A stretch of DNA of 64,000 nucleotides from assembly GCA_021404525.1 (NCBI GenBank), contig JAAWWE010000010.1, positions 1 to 64,000 on the forward strand, written 5' to 3'. Made by a program: the position numbers and the translations under genes. Shown piece by piece: positions 57,681 to 64,000 of this stretch; position 1 is the first letter of the stretch; each line of letters begins with the position of its first letter. Under the pieces are notes generated by a model. That model was not told where the DNA came from. It searched no databases and saw only the letters and a program-made list of their open reading frames with translations. Origin of the DNA: Rhodobiaceae bacterium. GTDB lineage: Bacteria; Pseudomonadota; Alphaproteobacteria; Parvibaculales; Parvibaculaceae.

Positions 57681-58481
57681 ATGACCGGATCAGAGATAAC
57701 AGGGACTGAGAAAATCAGTTTCGACATACGCGGCCAGGTGGCTCTTATTGGGATCAACCGGCCCGACAAGATGAACGCGTTTGACGCCGACATGCTGGCA
57801 GGGATCGGTCGCGCCTACATGCATCTGCACAGACATGACGATCTGCGTGCCGGCGTTGTTTTTGGACACGGCAAGGCCTTCACCGCAGGGTTGGATCTCA
57901 TGTCGGTTGCGGGCTCACTGTCAGAAGAAGGCCGAGAACGCCCGGAAGACCAGCTGGACCCGTATGGTCTGGAAACCGAGCCCTGCTCTAAACCGGTTGT
58001 GATGGCGGCACACGGACGTTGCTACACACTGGGAATCGAACTTGCCCTTGCGTCTGACATCTGTGTCGCAGCAGAAGGTACGGTCTTTGCCCAGCTTGAA
58101 GTTGCGCGCGGTATCTTCCCTTTCGCTGGCGCAAGCTGGCGGTTTGCAGAACAATGTGGCTGGGGCAATGCGATGCGCTATGTTCTAACCGCTGATCAGT
58201 TTGATGCTCTCGAAGCGCACAGGATTGGGCTGGTACAGGAAGTCGTCGCACCCGATCAGGTGCTGGACCGGGCAATTGAGATTGCCACACGAATTGCTGC
58301 GATGGCACCGCTTGGTGTCCGCACCACGTTAGCACATGCTCGCAAAGCAGCGACCGACGGTGAAGCCGCGGCCTATGCTGATGTGGCTCCACAACGCGTG
58401 AAGGCATTTGCAAGTGAGGATGTTAAAGAAGGCATCACCGCGATGATGGAACGGCGAGAGCCTGAGTTTCAGGGACGGTAA
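57681..58481 (+). CDS. crotonase / enoyl-CoA hydratase-isomerase family protein
   Basis: 266 residues. Crotonase fold: VALIGINRPDKMNAFD, oxyanion segment GKAFTAGLDLM, HGRCYTLGIELALASD and LEVARGIFPFAGASWR. One glutamate is at IELALASD and another at QLEVARG; the position corresponding to Glu164 in ECHS1 needs alignment. Reaction could be hydration, isomerisation or C-C cleavage. Second gene of the HxlR-linked operon. Confidence 0.85.
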   Translation: MTGSEITGTEKISFDIRGQVALIGINRPDKMNAFDADMLAGIGRAYMHLHRHDDLRAGVVFGHGKAFTAGLDLMSVAGSLSEEGRERPEDQLDPYGLETEPCSKPVVMAAHGRCYTLGIELALASDICVAAEGTVFAQLEVARGIFPFAGASWRFAEQCGWGNAMRYVLTADQFDALEAHRIGLVQEVVAPDQVLDRAIEIATRIAAMAPLGVRTTLAHARKAATDGEAAAYADVAPQRVKAFASEDVKEGITAMMERREPEFQGR

Positions 58482-58497
58482 TAGAGAGGGGAAGAAA

Positions 58498-59103
58498 ATG
58501 GGAAAGACAGTCGACTTTATTTTCGATTTCGGGAGTCCGAACGGATATCTGAGCCACAAGCTGGTGCCAGAGATTGAAGCGCGGACAGGTGCCACGTTCA
58601 ATTACATTCCAGCGCTGCTGGGCGGCATTCACAAGATCACCAACAACCAACCACCGATGATTGCGTTTGGGGGTGTGAAGGGAAAACTTGAGTATGAACA
58701 GCTTGAAACGCAACGCTTCATCAAGAAGCACAAGCTCGACAAATTCAAATTCAATCCACACTTTCCAGTCATCACACTGCTGATCATGCGGGGGCTGATC
58801 GCGGCCGAGATGGATGGCGACAAAATGAAATATATCGACGTGGTGGCCAACGCCATGTGGGAAGACGAGCAAAAAATGGATGACCCGGAAGTGGTCGCCA
58901 AAGTGCTCGCTGCCGGTGGCCTCGACGCAGAGCGGTTGCTTGCACGGACCCAGGAGCAAGACGTCAAACAAAAGCTCATTGAGAATACAGAAGCAGCAGC
59001 GAACCGCGGCGTCTTCGGCATCCCGTTTTTCTTCGTCGGCGATGAAGGATTTTTTGGTAAGGACCGGCTTGACCAAGTGGAAGAAATGCTGATGGAGGGT
59101 TGA
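58498..59103 (+). CDS. 2-hydroxychromene-2-carboxylate isomerase-like (DsbA/GST-kappa fold)
   Basis: 201 residues. N-terminal VDFIFDFGSPNGYLSHKLVPEIE has the conserved Ser of the GSH-dependent HCCA isomerase family (FDFxSPxxYL), and the C-terminus has NRGVFGIPFFFVGDE. No CxxC, so it is not a disulfide oxidoreductase. Presumably a glutathione-dependent isomerase on an aromatic or acyl intermediate; the true substrate is unknown. Third gene of the operon. Confidence 0.85.
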   Translation: MGKTVDFIFDFGSPNGYLSHKLVPEIEARTGATFNYIPALLGGIHKITNNQPPMIAFGGVKGKLEYEQLETQRFIKKHKLDKFKFNPHFPVITLLIMRGLIAAEMDGDKMKYIDVVANAMWEDEQKMDDPEVVAKVLAAGGLDAERLLARTQEQDVKQKLIENTEAAANRGVFGIPFFFVGDEGFFGKDRLDQVEEMLMEG

Positions 59104-59258
59104 TAGCCCTCGGTCATTGACCGGAACGAATGGGTGCGGGCGGTTCAATGGAACTGCCCGTTTCTCATTTTGGTCCCTAAAGAAGCGGCTGGCTGGACTG
59201 GTTTCAGTCACCTCCCTGTCCTATGTACACACTGGCTCGCGTAAAAAGGAATGACCCC

Positions 59259-60062
59259 ATGAATGCTCCAACAAGTTCCGCTGTCTTCACGCCAGAGAAC
59301 GGCAAGTGGCATCCCGCCCCCCAAAGCATGGGACCGTTCGGGGGCATGCATGGCGGTGCGGTTTCGGGTCTCCTGACCGGTGAGCTCGAAACACTCGCGC
59401 GCAAGGCGGGCCATGGTCCGGCGATTTCGGCGACGGCTTACTTGGTGCGGCCGGCGCCCGCGACGCTGGTTGAAACACGCCCGACAGCGGTTCGCGAAGG
59501 GGGCCGCGTTGCCGTCTACGAAAACGAACTTTGGGCGAACGATAAACTGCAGGCGAAAGCCTCCATGTGTTTCCTGAAAGGTGTGCCGGACGGCTCAGAG
59601 ATCACGGGCATGCCAGCTGCGATCCAGGGAAGCGTTCCGAGCGAGCCGATGCTTGATCCTGCAGATGTCCCCAAGTGGCGATTCCCCCGTCAGCCCATGG
59701 CAGAGTCTTTTTTAAATGCCGTAGACATTCGTGAAGACAAAGAAGGCACCATCTGGATTCGTGCGACACGGCCTCTCTTCGATGAAGCCACACCGTTTGC
59801 GTCCACCATCAGTTTTGCCGACTTTTCGACGCTCTTTACTGTCGTTGCCACGGGCGACCGACCAAATGCAGGCGGCTGGCCCAATGCAGATCTTTCCATG
59901 CACCTCTCGCGGCTACCGGTCGGCCCGTGGGTCGGCATCAAAACACGCTCAGACTGGTTTGCTGATGGGCGCGGGGTTACTGAGTCTGAGATCCATGACG
60001 TTTATGGTCGAATTGGGCGCTCGACCCAGGCGGTTGTCCTTGCCCCCGCGCCTAAGGCTTAA
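59259..60062 (+). CDS. acyl-CoA thioesterase-like double-hotdog protein
   Basis: 267 residues from ATG 59259 (AAGGA eight bases upstream). Two hotdog halves of the TesB/thioesterase-like type: GPFGGMHGGAVSGLLTGELE in the first, FADFSTLFTVVATGDRPNAGGWPNADLSMHLSRLP in the second. Probably releases CoA from an acyl or aryl-acyl intermediate made by the preceding crotonase. The larger 155 bp gap before it may hold a separate promoter. Confidence 0.82.
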   Translation: MNAPTSSAVFTPENGKWHPAPQSMGPFGGMHGGAVSGLLTGELETLARKAGHGPAISATAYLVRPAPATLVETRPTAVREGGRVAVYENELWANDKLQAKASMCFLKGVPDGSEITGMPAAIQGSVPSEPMLDPADVPKWRFPRQPMAESFLNAVDIREDKEGTIWIRATRPLFDEATPFASTISFADFSTLFTVVATGDRPNAGGWPNADLSMHLSRLPVGPWVGIKTRSDWFADGRGVTESEIHDVYGRIGRSTQAVVLAPAPKA

Positions 60063-60130
60063 GGCTTCTGCGATTGACATTTCATGCTGTTCGTGGCGGA
60101 TAGAAACACGCCCGATCACCGGAGAGATAG

Positions 60131-60937
60131 ATGGCCTTCAATGATGAACAGCTGGAGCGTTACGCGCGGCACATTGTGCTGAAGGAAATTGGCGGGCCCG
60201 GTCAACAAAAGCTGATGCAATCAAAAGTGCTTGTTGTCGGCGCTGGCGGTCTTGGCTCCCCTCTCTTGCTGTATCTTGCAGCCGCGGGTGTCGGCACGAT
60301 CGGTATTGTCGATGATGATCACGTGTCCCTCTCCAATCTGCAGCGGCAGGTTGTGCATGGCACACAAGATGTGGGGCGCGCGAAAGTTGAGAGTGCGGCG
60401 GATGCCATTGCACGCATCAACCCGGATGTCTCCGTCATCACCCACGAAGCGCGCCTCAATGCCACCAACGCGACAACGCTCATTGGTCAATATGATCTTG
60501 TTGCGGATGGCTGCGACAATTTCCAGACGCGGTTTCTCGTCAATGATGCTTGCTACTTTGCGCGGGTTCCCCTGGTATCAGCGGCGGTCGGACGTTTTGA
60601 TGGGCAGATCAGCACCTATAAAGGATATGAAACTGACACTGATGGTGTGCCGCTTCCCACCTATCGCGACTTTGTGCCCTCAGCACCTGCGGACGGGTCG
60701 GTGGCAACCTGCGAAGAAGCTGGTGTCCTCGGCGCCCTCACCGGTGTCATGGGATCGATGCAAGCGCTTGAGGTGATCAAGGAGCTGACTGGCACAGGCA
60801 CCGGTCTCGCCGGTAAGCTTCTGATCTACGACGCGCTGGATGCGCGGGTCCGCACGATCACTCTGCGCCATGATCCTGCCAACCCACTCACTGGGGACAA
60901 TCCGATGATCAAAGATTTATCGGCACACGCGGGCTAG
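60131..60937 (+). CDS. MoeB/ThiF-type E1-like adenylyltransferase lacking zinc cysteines
   Basis: 268 residues. Nucleotide-binding core VLVVGAGGLGSPLLLYLAAAGVG, SNLQRQVVHGTQDVGRAK and DGCDNFQTRFLVND; possible catalytic Cys in SVATCEEAGVLG (about 194). MoeB normally has two CxxC zinc pairs; neither is visible (PTYRDFVPSAP and TLRHDPANPLTG occur where they are expected). It may adenylate MoaD, ThiS or another ubiquitin-like sulfur carrier. Not adjacent to other molybdopterin or thiamine genes. Confidence 0.85.
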   Translation: MAFNDEQLERYARHIVLKEIGGPGQQKLMQSKVLVVGAGGLGSPLLLYLAAAGVGTIGIVDDDHVSLSNLQRQVVHGTQDVGRAKVESAADAIARINPDVSVITHEARLNATNATTLIGQYDLVADGCDNFQTRFLVNDACYFARVPLVSAAVGRFDGQISTYKGYETDTDGVPLPTYRDFVPSAPADGSVATCEEAGVLGALTGVMGSMQALEVIKELTGTGTGLAGKLLIYDALDARVRTITLRHDPANPLTGDNPMIKDLSAHAG

Positions 60938-60953
60938 CCCGCATTTTCTTGTC

Positions 60954-60996
60954 GCGTTTTCGAACCACAAACATCTGCAACTTTTGTTGAAAACGC
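60954..60996. repeat. 43-bp extragenic palindrome, copy D
   Basis: Outer arms GCGTTTTC and GAAAACGC, inner ACAAA / TTTGT-like arms. Lies between the convergent MoeB-like and dehydrogenase genes, five bases before the latter's stop. Closest relative in the window is at about 25222. Confidence 0.75.
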
Positions 60997-61001
60997 TTGG
61001 G

Positions 61002-62000
61002 TTAGAGAATTGCCGGAATCACCCTGTCTGGCGGCTTGTGTCCGTCAACCCATGTACGGATGTTGATCAGCACCTTCTCGCCCATCTCCAGACGGCCTTC
61101 AATTGTCGCTGATCCCATATGCGGGAGCAGAACAACTTTGCGGTGATTGATCAGGGCTGGATTGACGGCGGGTTCCTGCTCGAACACATCGAGCCCTGCA
61201 CCGGCGATCTGGTTGTTTTCCAATGCACGCACGAGCGCATTCTCATCAATCACCTCACCGCGCGCGGTATTCACGATATAGGCTTCCGGCTTCATGAGCT
61301 TCAGTCGCCGAGAATTGAGAAGGTGATAAGTGGCTGGTGTATGCGGGCAATTGATAGAGAGAATATCCACCTCTCCGAGCATGCGATCGAGGCTCTCCCA
61401 ATAGGTGGCACCCAATTCTTCTTCGACCGCCGCGTTTACAGCATTGCGGTTGTGGTAGTGGATTTCCAGGCCGAACGCCTTTGCGCGCCGTGCCACCGCC
61501 TGCCCGATACGGCCCATGCCGAGTATGCCAAGCTTTTTGCCACCAATACGTCGCCCCAACATCCAGGTCGGTGACCAGCCACTCCAAGTAGCCGCTCGCT
61601 CCTGAAGATAGTCGACGCCCTCCACAAGGCGCCGTGGGACGGAAAGAATTAGTGCCATCGTCATGTCGGCAGTGTCTTCTGTCAAAACACTCGGCGTATT
61701 TGTGACCGTGATGCCGCGGGCAATTGCGCTTTCCACATCAATATTGTCAACGCCGGTTCCAAATTGCGCAATCAGGCGAAGCTTATCGCCCGCCTGTGCC
61801 ATTAGCCGCCCATCGATACGATCTGTGACGGTTGGCACCAGAACGTCAGCCTCGCGCATGGCGTTTGCCAGCTGCGATTGGCTCATAGGCTCATCACTCT
61901 CATTCAGCCTCGTCTCAAAGAGTTCGCCCAAACGGGTTTCGATCGCATCCGGCAATTTGCGGGTGACAATAACTAGAGGCTTTTCGGGCGTTGTGGCCAT
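61002..62000 (-). CDS. D-2-hydroxyacid dehydrogenase (glyoxylate/hydroxypyruvate reductase type)
   Basis: 332 residues. NAD(P)-binding motif LGILGMGRIGQAVARRAKAFG and catalytic triad Arg in NTARGEVID, Glu in DVFEQEP and His in LLPHMGSA. NRNAV (Arg after the second beta strand) suggests NADPH preference. Reduces glyoxylate or hydroxypyruvate, or oxidises D-glycerate. Convergent with the MoeB-like gene; single-gene unit. Confidence 0.92.
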   Translation of the reverse strand: MATTPEKPLVIVTRKLPDAIETRLGELFETRLNESDEPMSQSQLANAMREADVLVPTVTDRIDGRLMAQAGDKLRLIAQFGTGVDNIDVESAIARGITVTNTPSVLTEDTADMTMALILSVPRRLVEGVDYLQERAATWSGWSPTWMLGRRIGGKKLGILGMGRIGQAVARRAKAFGLEIHYHNRNAVNAAVEEELGATYWESLDRMLGEVDILSINCPHTPATYHLLNSRRLKLMKPEAYIVNTARGEVIDENALVRALENNQIAGAGLDVFEQEPAVNPALINHRKVVLLPHMGSATIEGRLEMGEKVLINIRTWVDGHKPPDRVIPAIL

Positions 62001-62164
62001 GAACAGAAGACGCCTTTCTAAAGGAGTGAGACCCTTTATCTAGCAGAGCCCGCATATTGTCGCAAAGGCTCCCAGTTCTCCCTTCCCTCGTCTTGACCCA
62101 TTCGGCGCCCGCTTGCATAAGGGTAGAAGTGATTCACAAAGTTGCTCAGAAACGAGGATTTCCC

Positions 62165-62725
62165 GTGCGCCCTGCGCAGCCCTTTTCTTCTCCTAAACGC
62201 GCCCTCTGGGTATGCGGCCTGGCGGTTACCCTAGTCCTCACCTCCTTTGGTGGGCGGGAGACGGGCGCGCACGCAGAGGAACAGCCGGTTGGCATCGAGA
62301 CAGGCCTGCCACTGCCCCGGTTTGTGAGTCTAAAAGCCAATAAAGTGAATGTGCGGGTCGGCCCCAGCCGATCGCACCCGGTTCGCTGGGTCTACCAACG
62401 CAAAGGCCTGCCGATCGAGATTCTGGCGGAATTTGAAAATTGGCGCCGTGTCCGCGATATGGATGGGGATGTGGGCTGGATCTATCACACACTCCTAGAC
62501 GGGCGACGTCATGGCCTCATCCGTCCATCAAGTAGTGAGGAAACCGCCAAGCTGTTTTACGGGCCTGGCGGGACAGGCGATACGATAGCGGCGGCGGAAC
62601 CCGATGTCGTCGTCGCCCTCGAAGCATGCGGCAGTGACTGGTGCCTGGCACAAGCCGGTGGCTATACCGGCTGGATCGCAAAGCGTGATCTTTGGGGTGT
62701 GTACGCCGACGAACGCTTTGAATAA
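62165..62725 (+). CDS. exported SH3-domain (DUF1058-type) protein
   Basis: 186 residues with GTG start at 62165, chosen for GAGGA six bases upstream. Signal peptide: basic start, hydrophobic LWVCGLAVTLVLTSF, cleavage near AHAEE. SH3b motif 1: KANKVNVRVGPSRSHPVRWVYQRKGLPIEILAEFENWRRVRD, DVGWIYHTLL; a second shorter SH3-like copy near 125-180. Common in alphaproteobacteria; function unknown, possibly cell-wall binding. Confidence 0.85.
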   Translation: MRPAQPFSSPKRALWVCGLAVTLVLTSFGGRETGAHAEEQPVGIETGLPLPRFVSLKANKVNVRVGPSRSHPVRWVYQRKGLPIEILAEFENWRRVRDMDGDVGWIYHTLLDGRRHGLIRPSSSEETAKLFYGPGGTGDTIAAAEPDVVVALEACGSDWCLAQAGGYTGWIAKRDLWGVYADERFE

Positions 62726-62746
62726 GCGCTGGCGGTTTTTTCTAAC

Positions 62747-62789
62747 GCGTTTGCGGACGGAAAACCGCATACACTTTTCCTGCAAACGC
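62747..62789. repeat. 43-bp extragenic palindrome, copy C
   Basis: Outer arms GCGTTTGC and GCAAACGC, inner GGAAAA / TTTTCC. The base after it starts the sequence CTA, read as TAG on the minus strand: the stop codon of the DUF3501 gene. Confidence 0.85.
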
Positions 62790-62790
62790 T

Positions 62791-63384
62791 CTAATCCAGA
62801 TCGCTACTCAGCGCGGACCGGACTGACTTATTAAGACCGGCCGCATGGGCATAGTTCTCATGTCCGATACCAACGGACACAACAACATCTCCATTCTTGA
62901 AACTCTCAGCCTGCGCATCGGTTAGATCGAAATGCAGAAAGTGAATGGAGGATGTCTTGCCATCATCCTTGGTGCGCTCCACATCTTCTTCGGCACGCGC
63001 CGTGATTTTCTGGTCACCCACCTGTAGATAGCATGTCTGTTCCACGTGAGAGAGCTGCCGCAACATGCGGTCACGCCGCACTTCATCATCAATTTCAAAC
63101 ATGAGCGTCGCCACCAGATCACGGCCTTGTGGGATCAGTGGATTATAGGCCTCGAGCTCATCCTTCATCTGTTCATCGCCGCCACCTTCAATGCGCAACA
63201 TCTCGTGGATCTGGTGCAGCATGGTGTCATAGTTTTCAAAATAGAAAGTCGCGCACGGCCCCACCTCCACGCGGCGATCACGTTTGATATCACGCAGACG
63301 CGCACGACGGTCATTCCGTTCGCCTTCGTAGGTCTGCATATCAAGAATATCGTTGGGCGAAATAGATTTCCGGGCAGCACTCAT
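62791..63384 (-). CDS. DUF3501 family protein
   Basis: 197 residues from ATG 63384; a TTG at 63402 would add six residues and overlap the upstream gene. Patterns match DUF3501: RRVEVGPCATFYFENYDTMLHQIHEMLRIEGG and AYNPLIPQGRDLVATLMFEIDD. Function unknown, but the family is typically found with rubrerythrin and a heterodisulfide-reductase-like iron-sulfur protein, and the gene ten bases upstream fits the latter. Stop codon is provided by the adjacent palindrome. Confidence 0.82.
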   Translation of the reverse strand: MSAARKSISPNDILDMQTYEGERNDRRARLRDIKRDRRVEVGPCATFYFENYDTMLHQIHEMLRIEGGGDEQMKDELEAYNPLIPQGRDLVATLMFEIDDEVRRDRMLRQLSHVEQTCYLQVGDQKITARAEEDVERTKDDGKTSSIHFLHFDLTDAQAESFKNGDVVVSVGIGHENYAHAAGLNKSVRSALSSDLD

Positions 63385-63394
63385 TCTACGTCTC

Positions 63395-64000
63395 TCAGTC
63401 AATCAGGCCGTAAGCACGGGCCATTATTTCAATCGGGTGTTGGGCTTGCGGCAGAGGTTTAGGATCTGCGTCTCCGTTGAGCGTCTCTACTTCATGCACC
63501 AAATGTTTGGCCGCGAGTGGACAATCAGAGGTCACATATTTGTTTTCCGTCTTGGCGACATTGCGCGCCGCCGTCTTCCCGACCTTCATGGCGAGATCAA
63601 ACGTCTCTTTCATCACGCCAAAAGTTCCGCCGTGACCGGAGCAGCGCTCAACCACGTCTATCTTTGTATCAGGGATGAGGCGCATCATCTCTGCTGATTT
63701 CGGTCCCATATTCTGAGCCCGAGCATGGCAGGCAAGATGCGCTGTTACACCTCCTTCAACAGGAGTCATGCCTTCGGGCAGGCCATCCTTCTTGGCAATG
63801 TCGACAACATATTCATCCACATCGAAGGTTGCCTCAGAGAGAGCTTTTACATTCTCGTCATCAGGCAGAATAAGCGGCCACTCAAATTTCAGCATCAAAC
63901 CGCAGGATGCCGTGAGCGCGATAATGTCATAGCCCTCATCAATCAAAGGCTTCAGCTCTGTTGAGACCTTGCGCGCCTGCTCAGCGACTTTTTCTATGTT
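63395..64000 (-). CDS. heterodisulfide reductase/GlpC-like iron-sulfur protein, C-terminal part
   Basis: The frame is open to the right edge, so this is the last 201 residues. Two CCG-type cysteine clusters are visible: ALTASCGLMLKFEWP and CHARAQNMGPKSAEMM ... ERCSGHGGTFGV, typical of GlpC/HdrB-like subunits that bind a noncubane cluster or mediate electron transfer. The N-terminal 4Fe-4S region is outside. The ATG-to-stop gap to DUF3501 is ten bases, so they are one operon, possibly with rubrerythrin upstream beyond the window. Confidence 0.85.
   Translation of the reverse strand, partial: NIEKVAEQARKVSTELKPLIDEGYDIIALTASCGLMLKFEWPLILPDDENVKALSEATFDVDEYVVDIAKKDGLPEGMTPVEGGVTAHLACHARAQNMGPKSAEMMRLIPDTKIDVVERCSGHGGTFGVMKETFDLAMKVGKTAARNVAKTENKYVTSDCPLAAKHLVHEVETLNGDADPKPLPQAQHPIEIMARAYGLID

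Overview
This 64 kb window looks like a chromosomal segment of an alphaproteobacterium of the Hyphomicrobiales/Parvibaculales type. This is inferred from gene content and protein character, not from a database search. Supporting signs are a RegB/RegA (PrrB/PrrA) redox two-component pair, MmcB, a DUF1058-like SH3 envelope protein, the order rpsT / enoyl-CoA hydratase / mutM / ubiE / ubiB / coaBC / dut beside dnaA, dnaN, recF and gyrB, and 43-44 bp extragenic palindromes of the sort common in that group. I saw no rRNA, tRNA, CRISPR array, insertion sequence or prophage.

Layout. 1-7.5 kb: the N-terminal part of a giant cadherin-repeat adhesin (minus strand), divergent from a type I secretion operon with two ABC ATPases and one HlyD-type adaptor. 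7.6-9.8 kb: alkylation repair (Ada-AlkA fusion, Ogt) and a small membrane protein. 9.8-17.6 kb: biotin synthesis (bioD-bioF, divergent bioB, detached bioA), interrupted by a TetR / GNAT acetyltransferase / HDAC-like deacetylase module with two matching operators and by a DUF4336 gene. 17.6-20.7 kb: a hairpin-rich leader followed by an orphan ParA-type ATPase and a SPOR-domain membrane protein, then a HAD hydrolase and a TerB-like protein. 20.8-26.8 kb: an RND/MMPL exporter, a gene-poor 750 bp stretch, a ferritin-like diiron protein, a cluster of palindromes, an APH-fold kinase and MmcB. 26.8-36 kb: RegA, RegB, a metallo-hydrolase, an ankyrin protein, SCO, a VOC protein, a YgjP-type metallopeptidase, a PPC-like membrane protein and a class A penicillin-binding protein. 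36.2-38.2 kb: leuA behind a 16-residue leucine-rich leader peptide. 38.2-47.2 kb: gyrB, a ClpP paralogue, recF, dnaN, dnaA, a rhodanese and rpsT, all on the minus strand. 47.4-56.3 kb: enoyl-CoA hydratase, mutM, ubiE-ubiB, a saccharopine-dehydrogenase-like reductase, coaBC-dut, Rrf2 and cysK. 56.3-60.1 kb: an HxlR regulator divergent from an SDR / crotonase / HCCA-isomerase-like / thioesterase operon. 60.1-64 kb: a MoeB-like E1 enzyme, a 2-hydroxyacid dehydrogenase, an SH3 protein, DUF3501 and a truncated CCG-domain iron-sulfur protein.

Most of the window is housekeeping. The best leads are: (i) adhesin repeats identical in protein but differing at about 40 synonymous positions; (ii) the TetR-GNAT-HDAC acetylation/deacetylation cassette with twin operators; (iii) the ParA-SPOR pair behind a structured leader; (iv) the leuA attenuator whose leader peptide appears almost leaderless; (v) a 43-44 bp palindrome family, two copies of which supply the stop codon of the adjacent convergent gene; (vi) the HxlR-controlled acyl-CoA-type operon, whose SDR lacks the catalytic Tyr.
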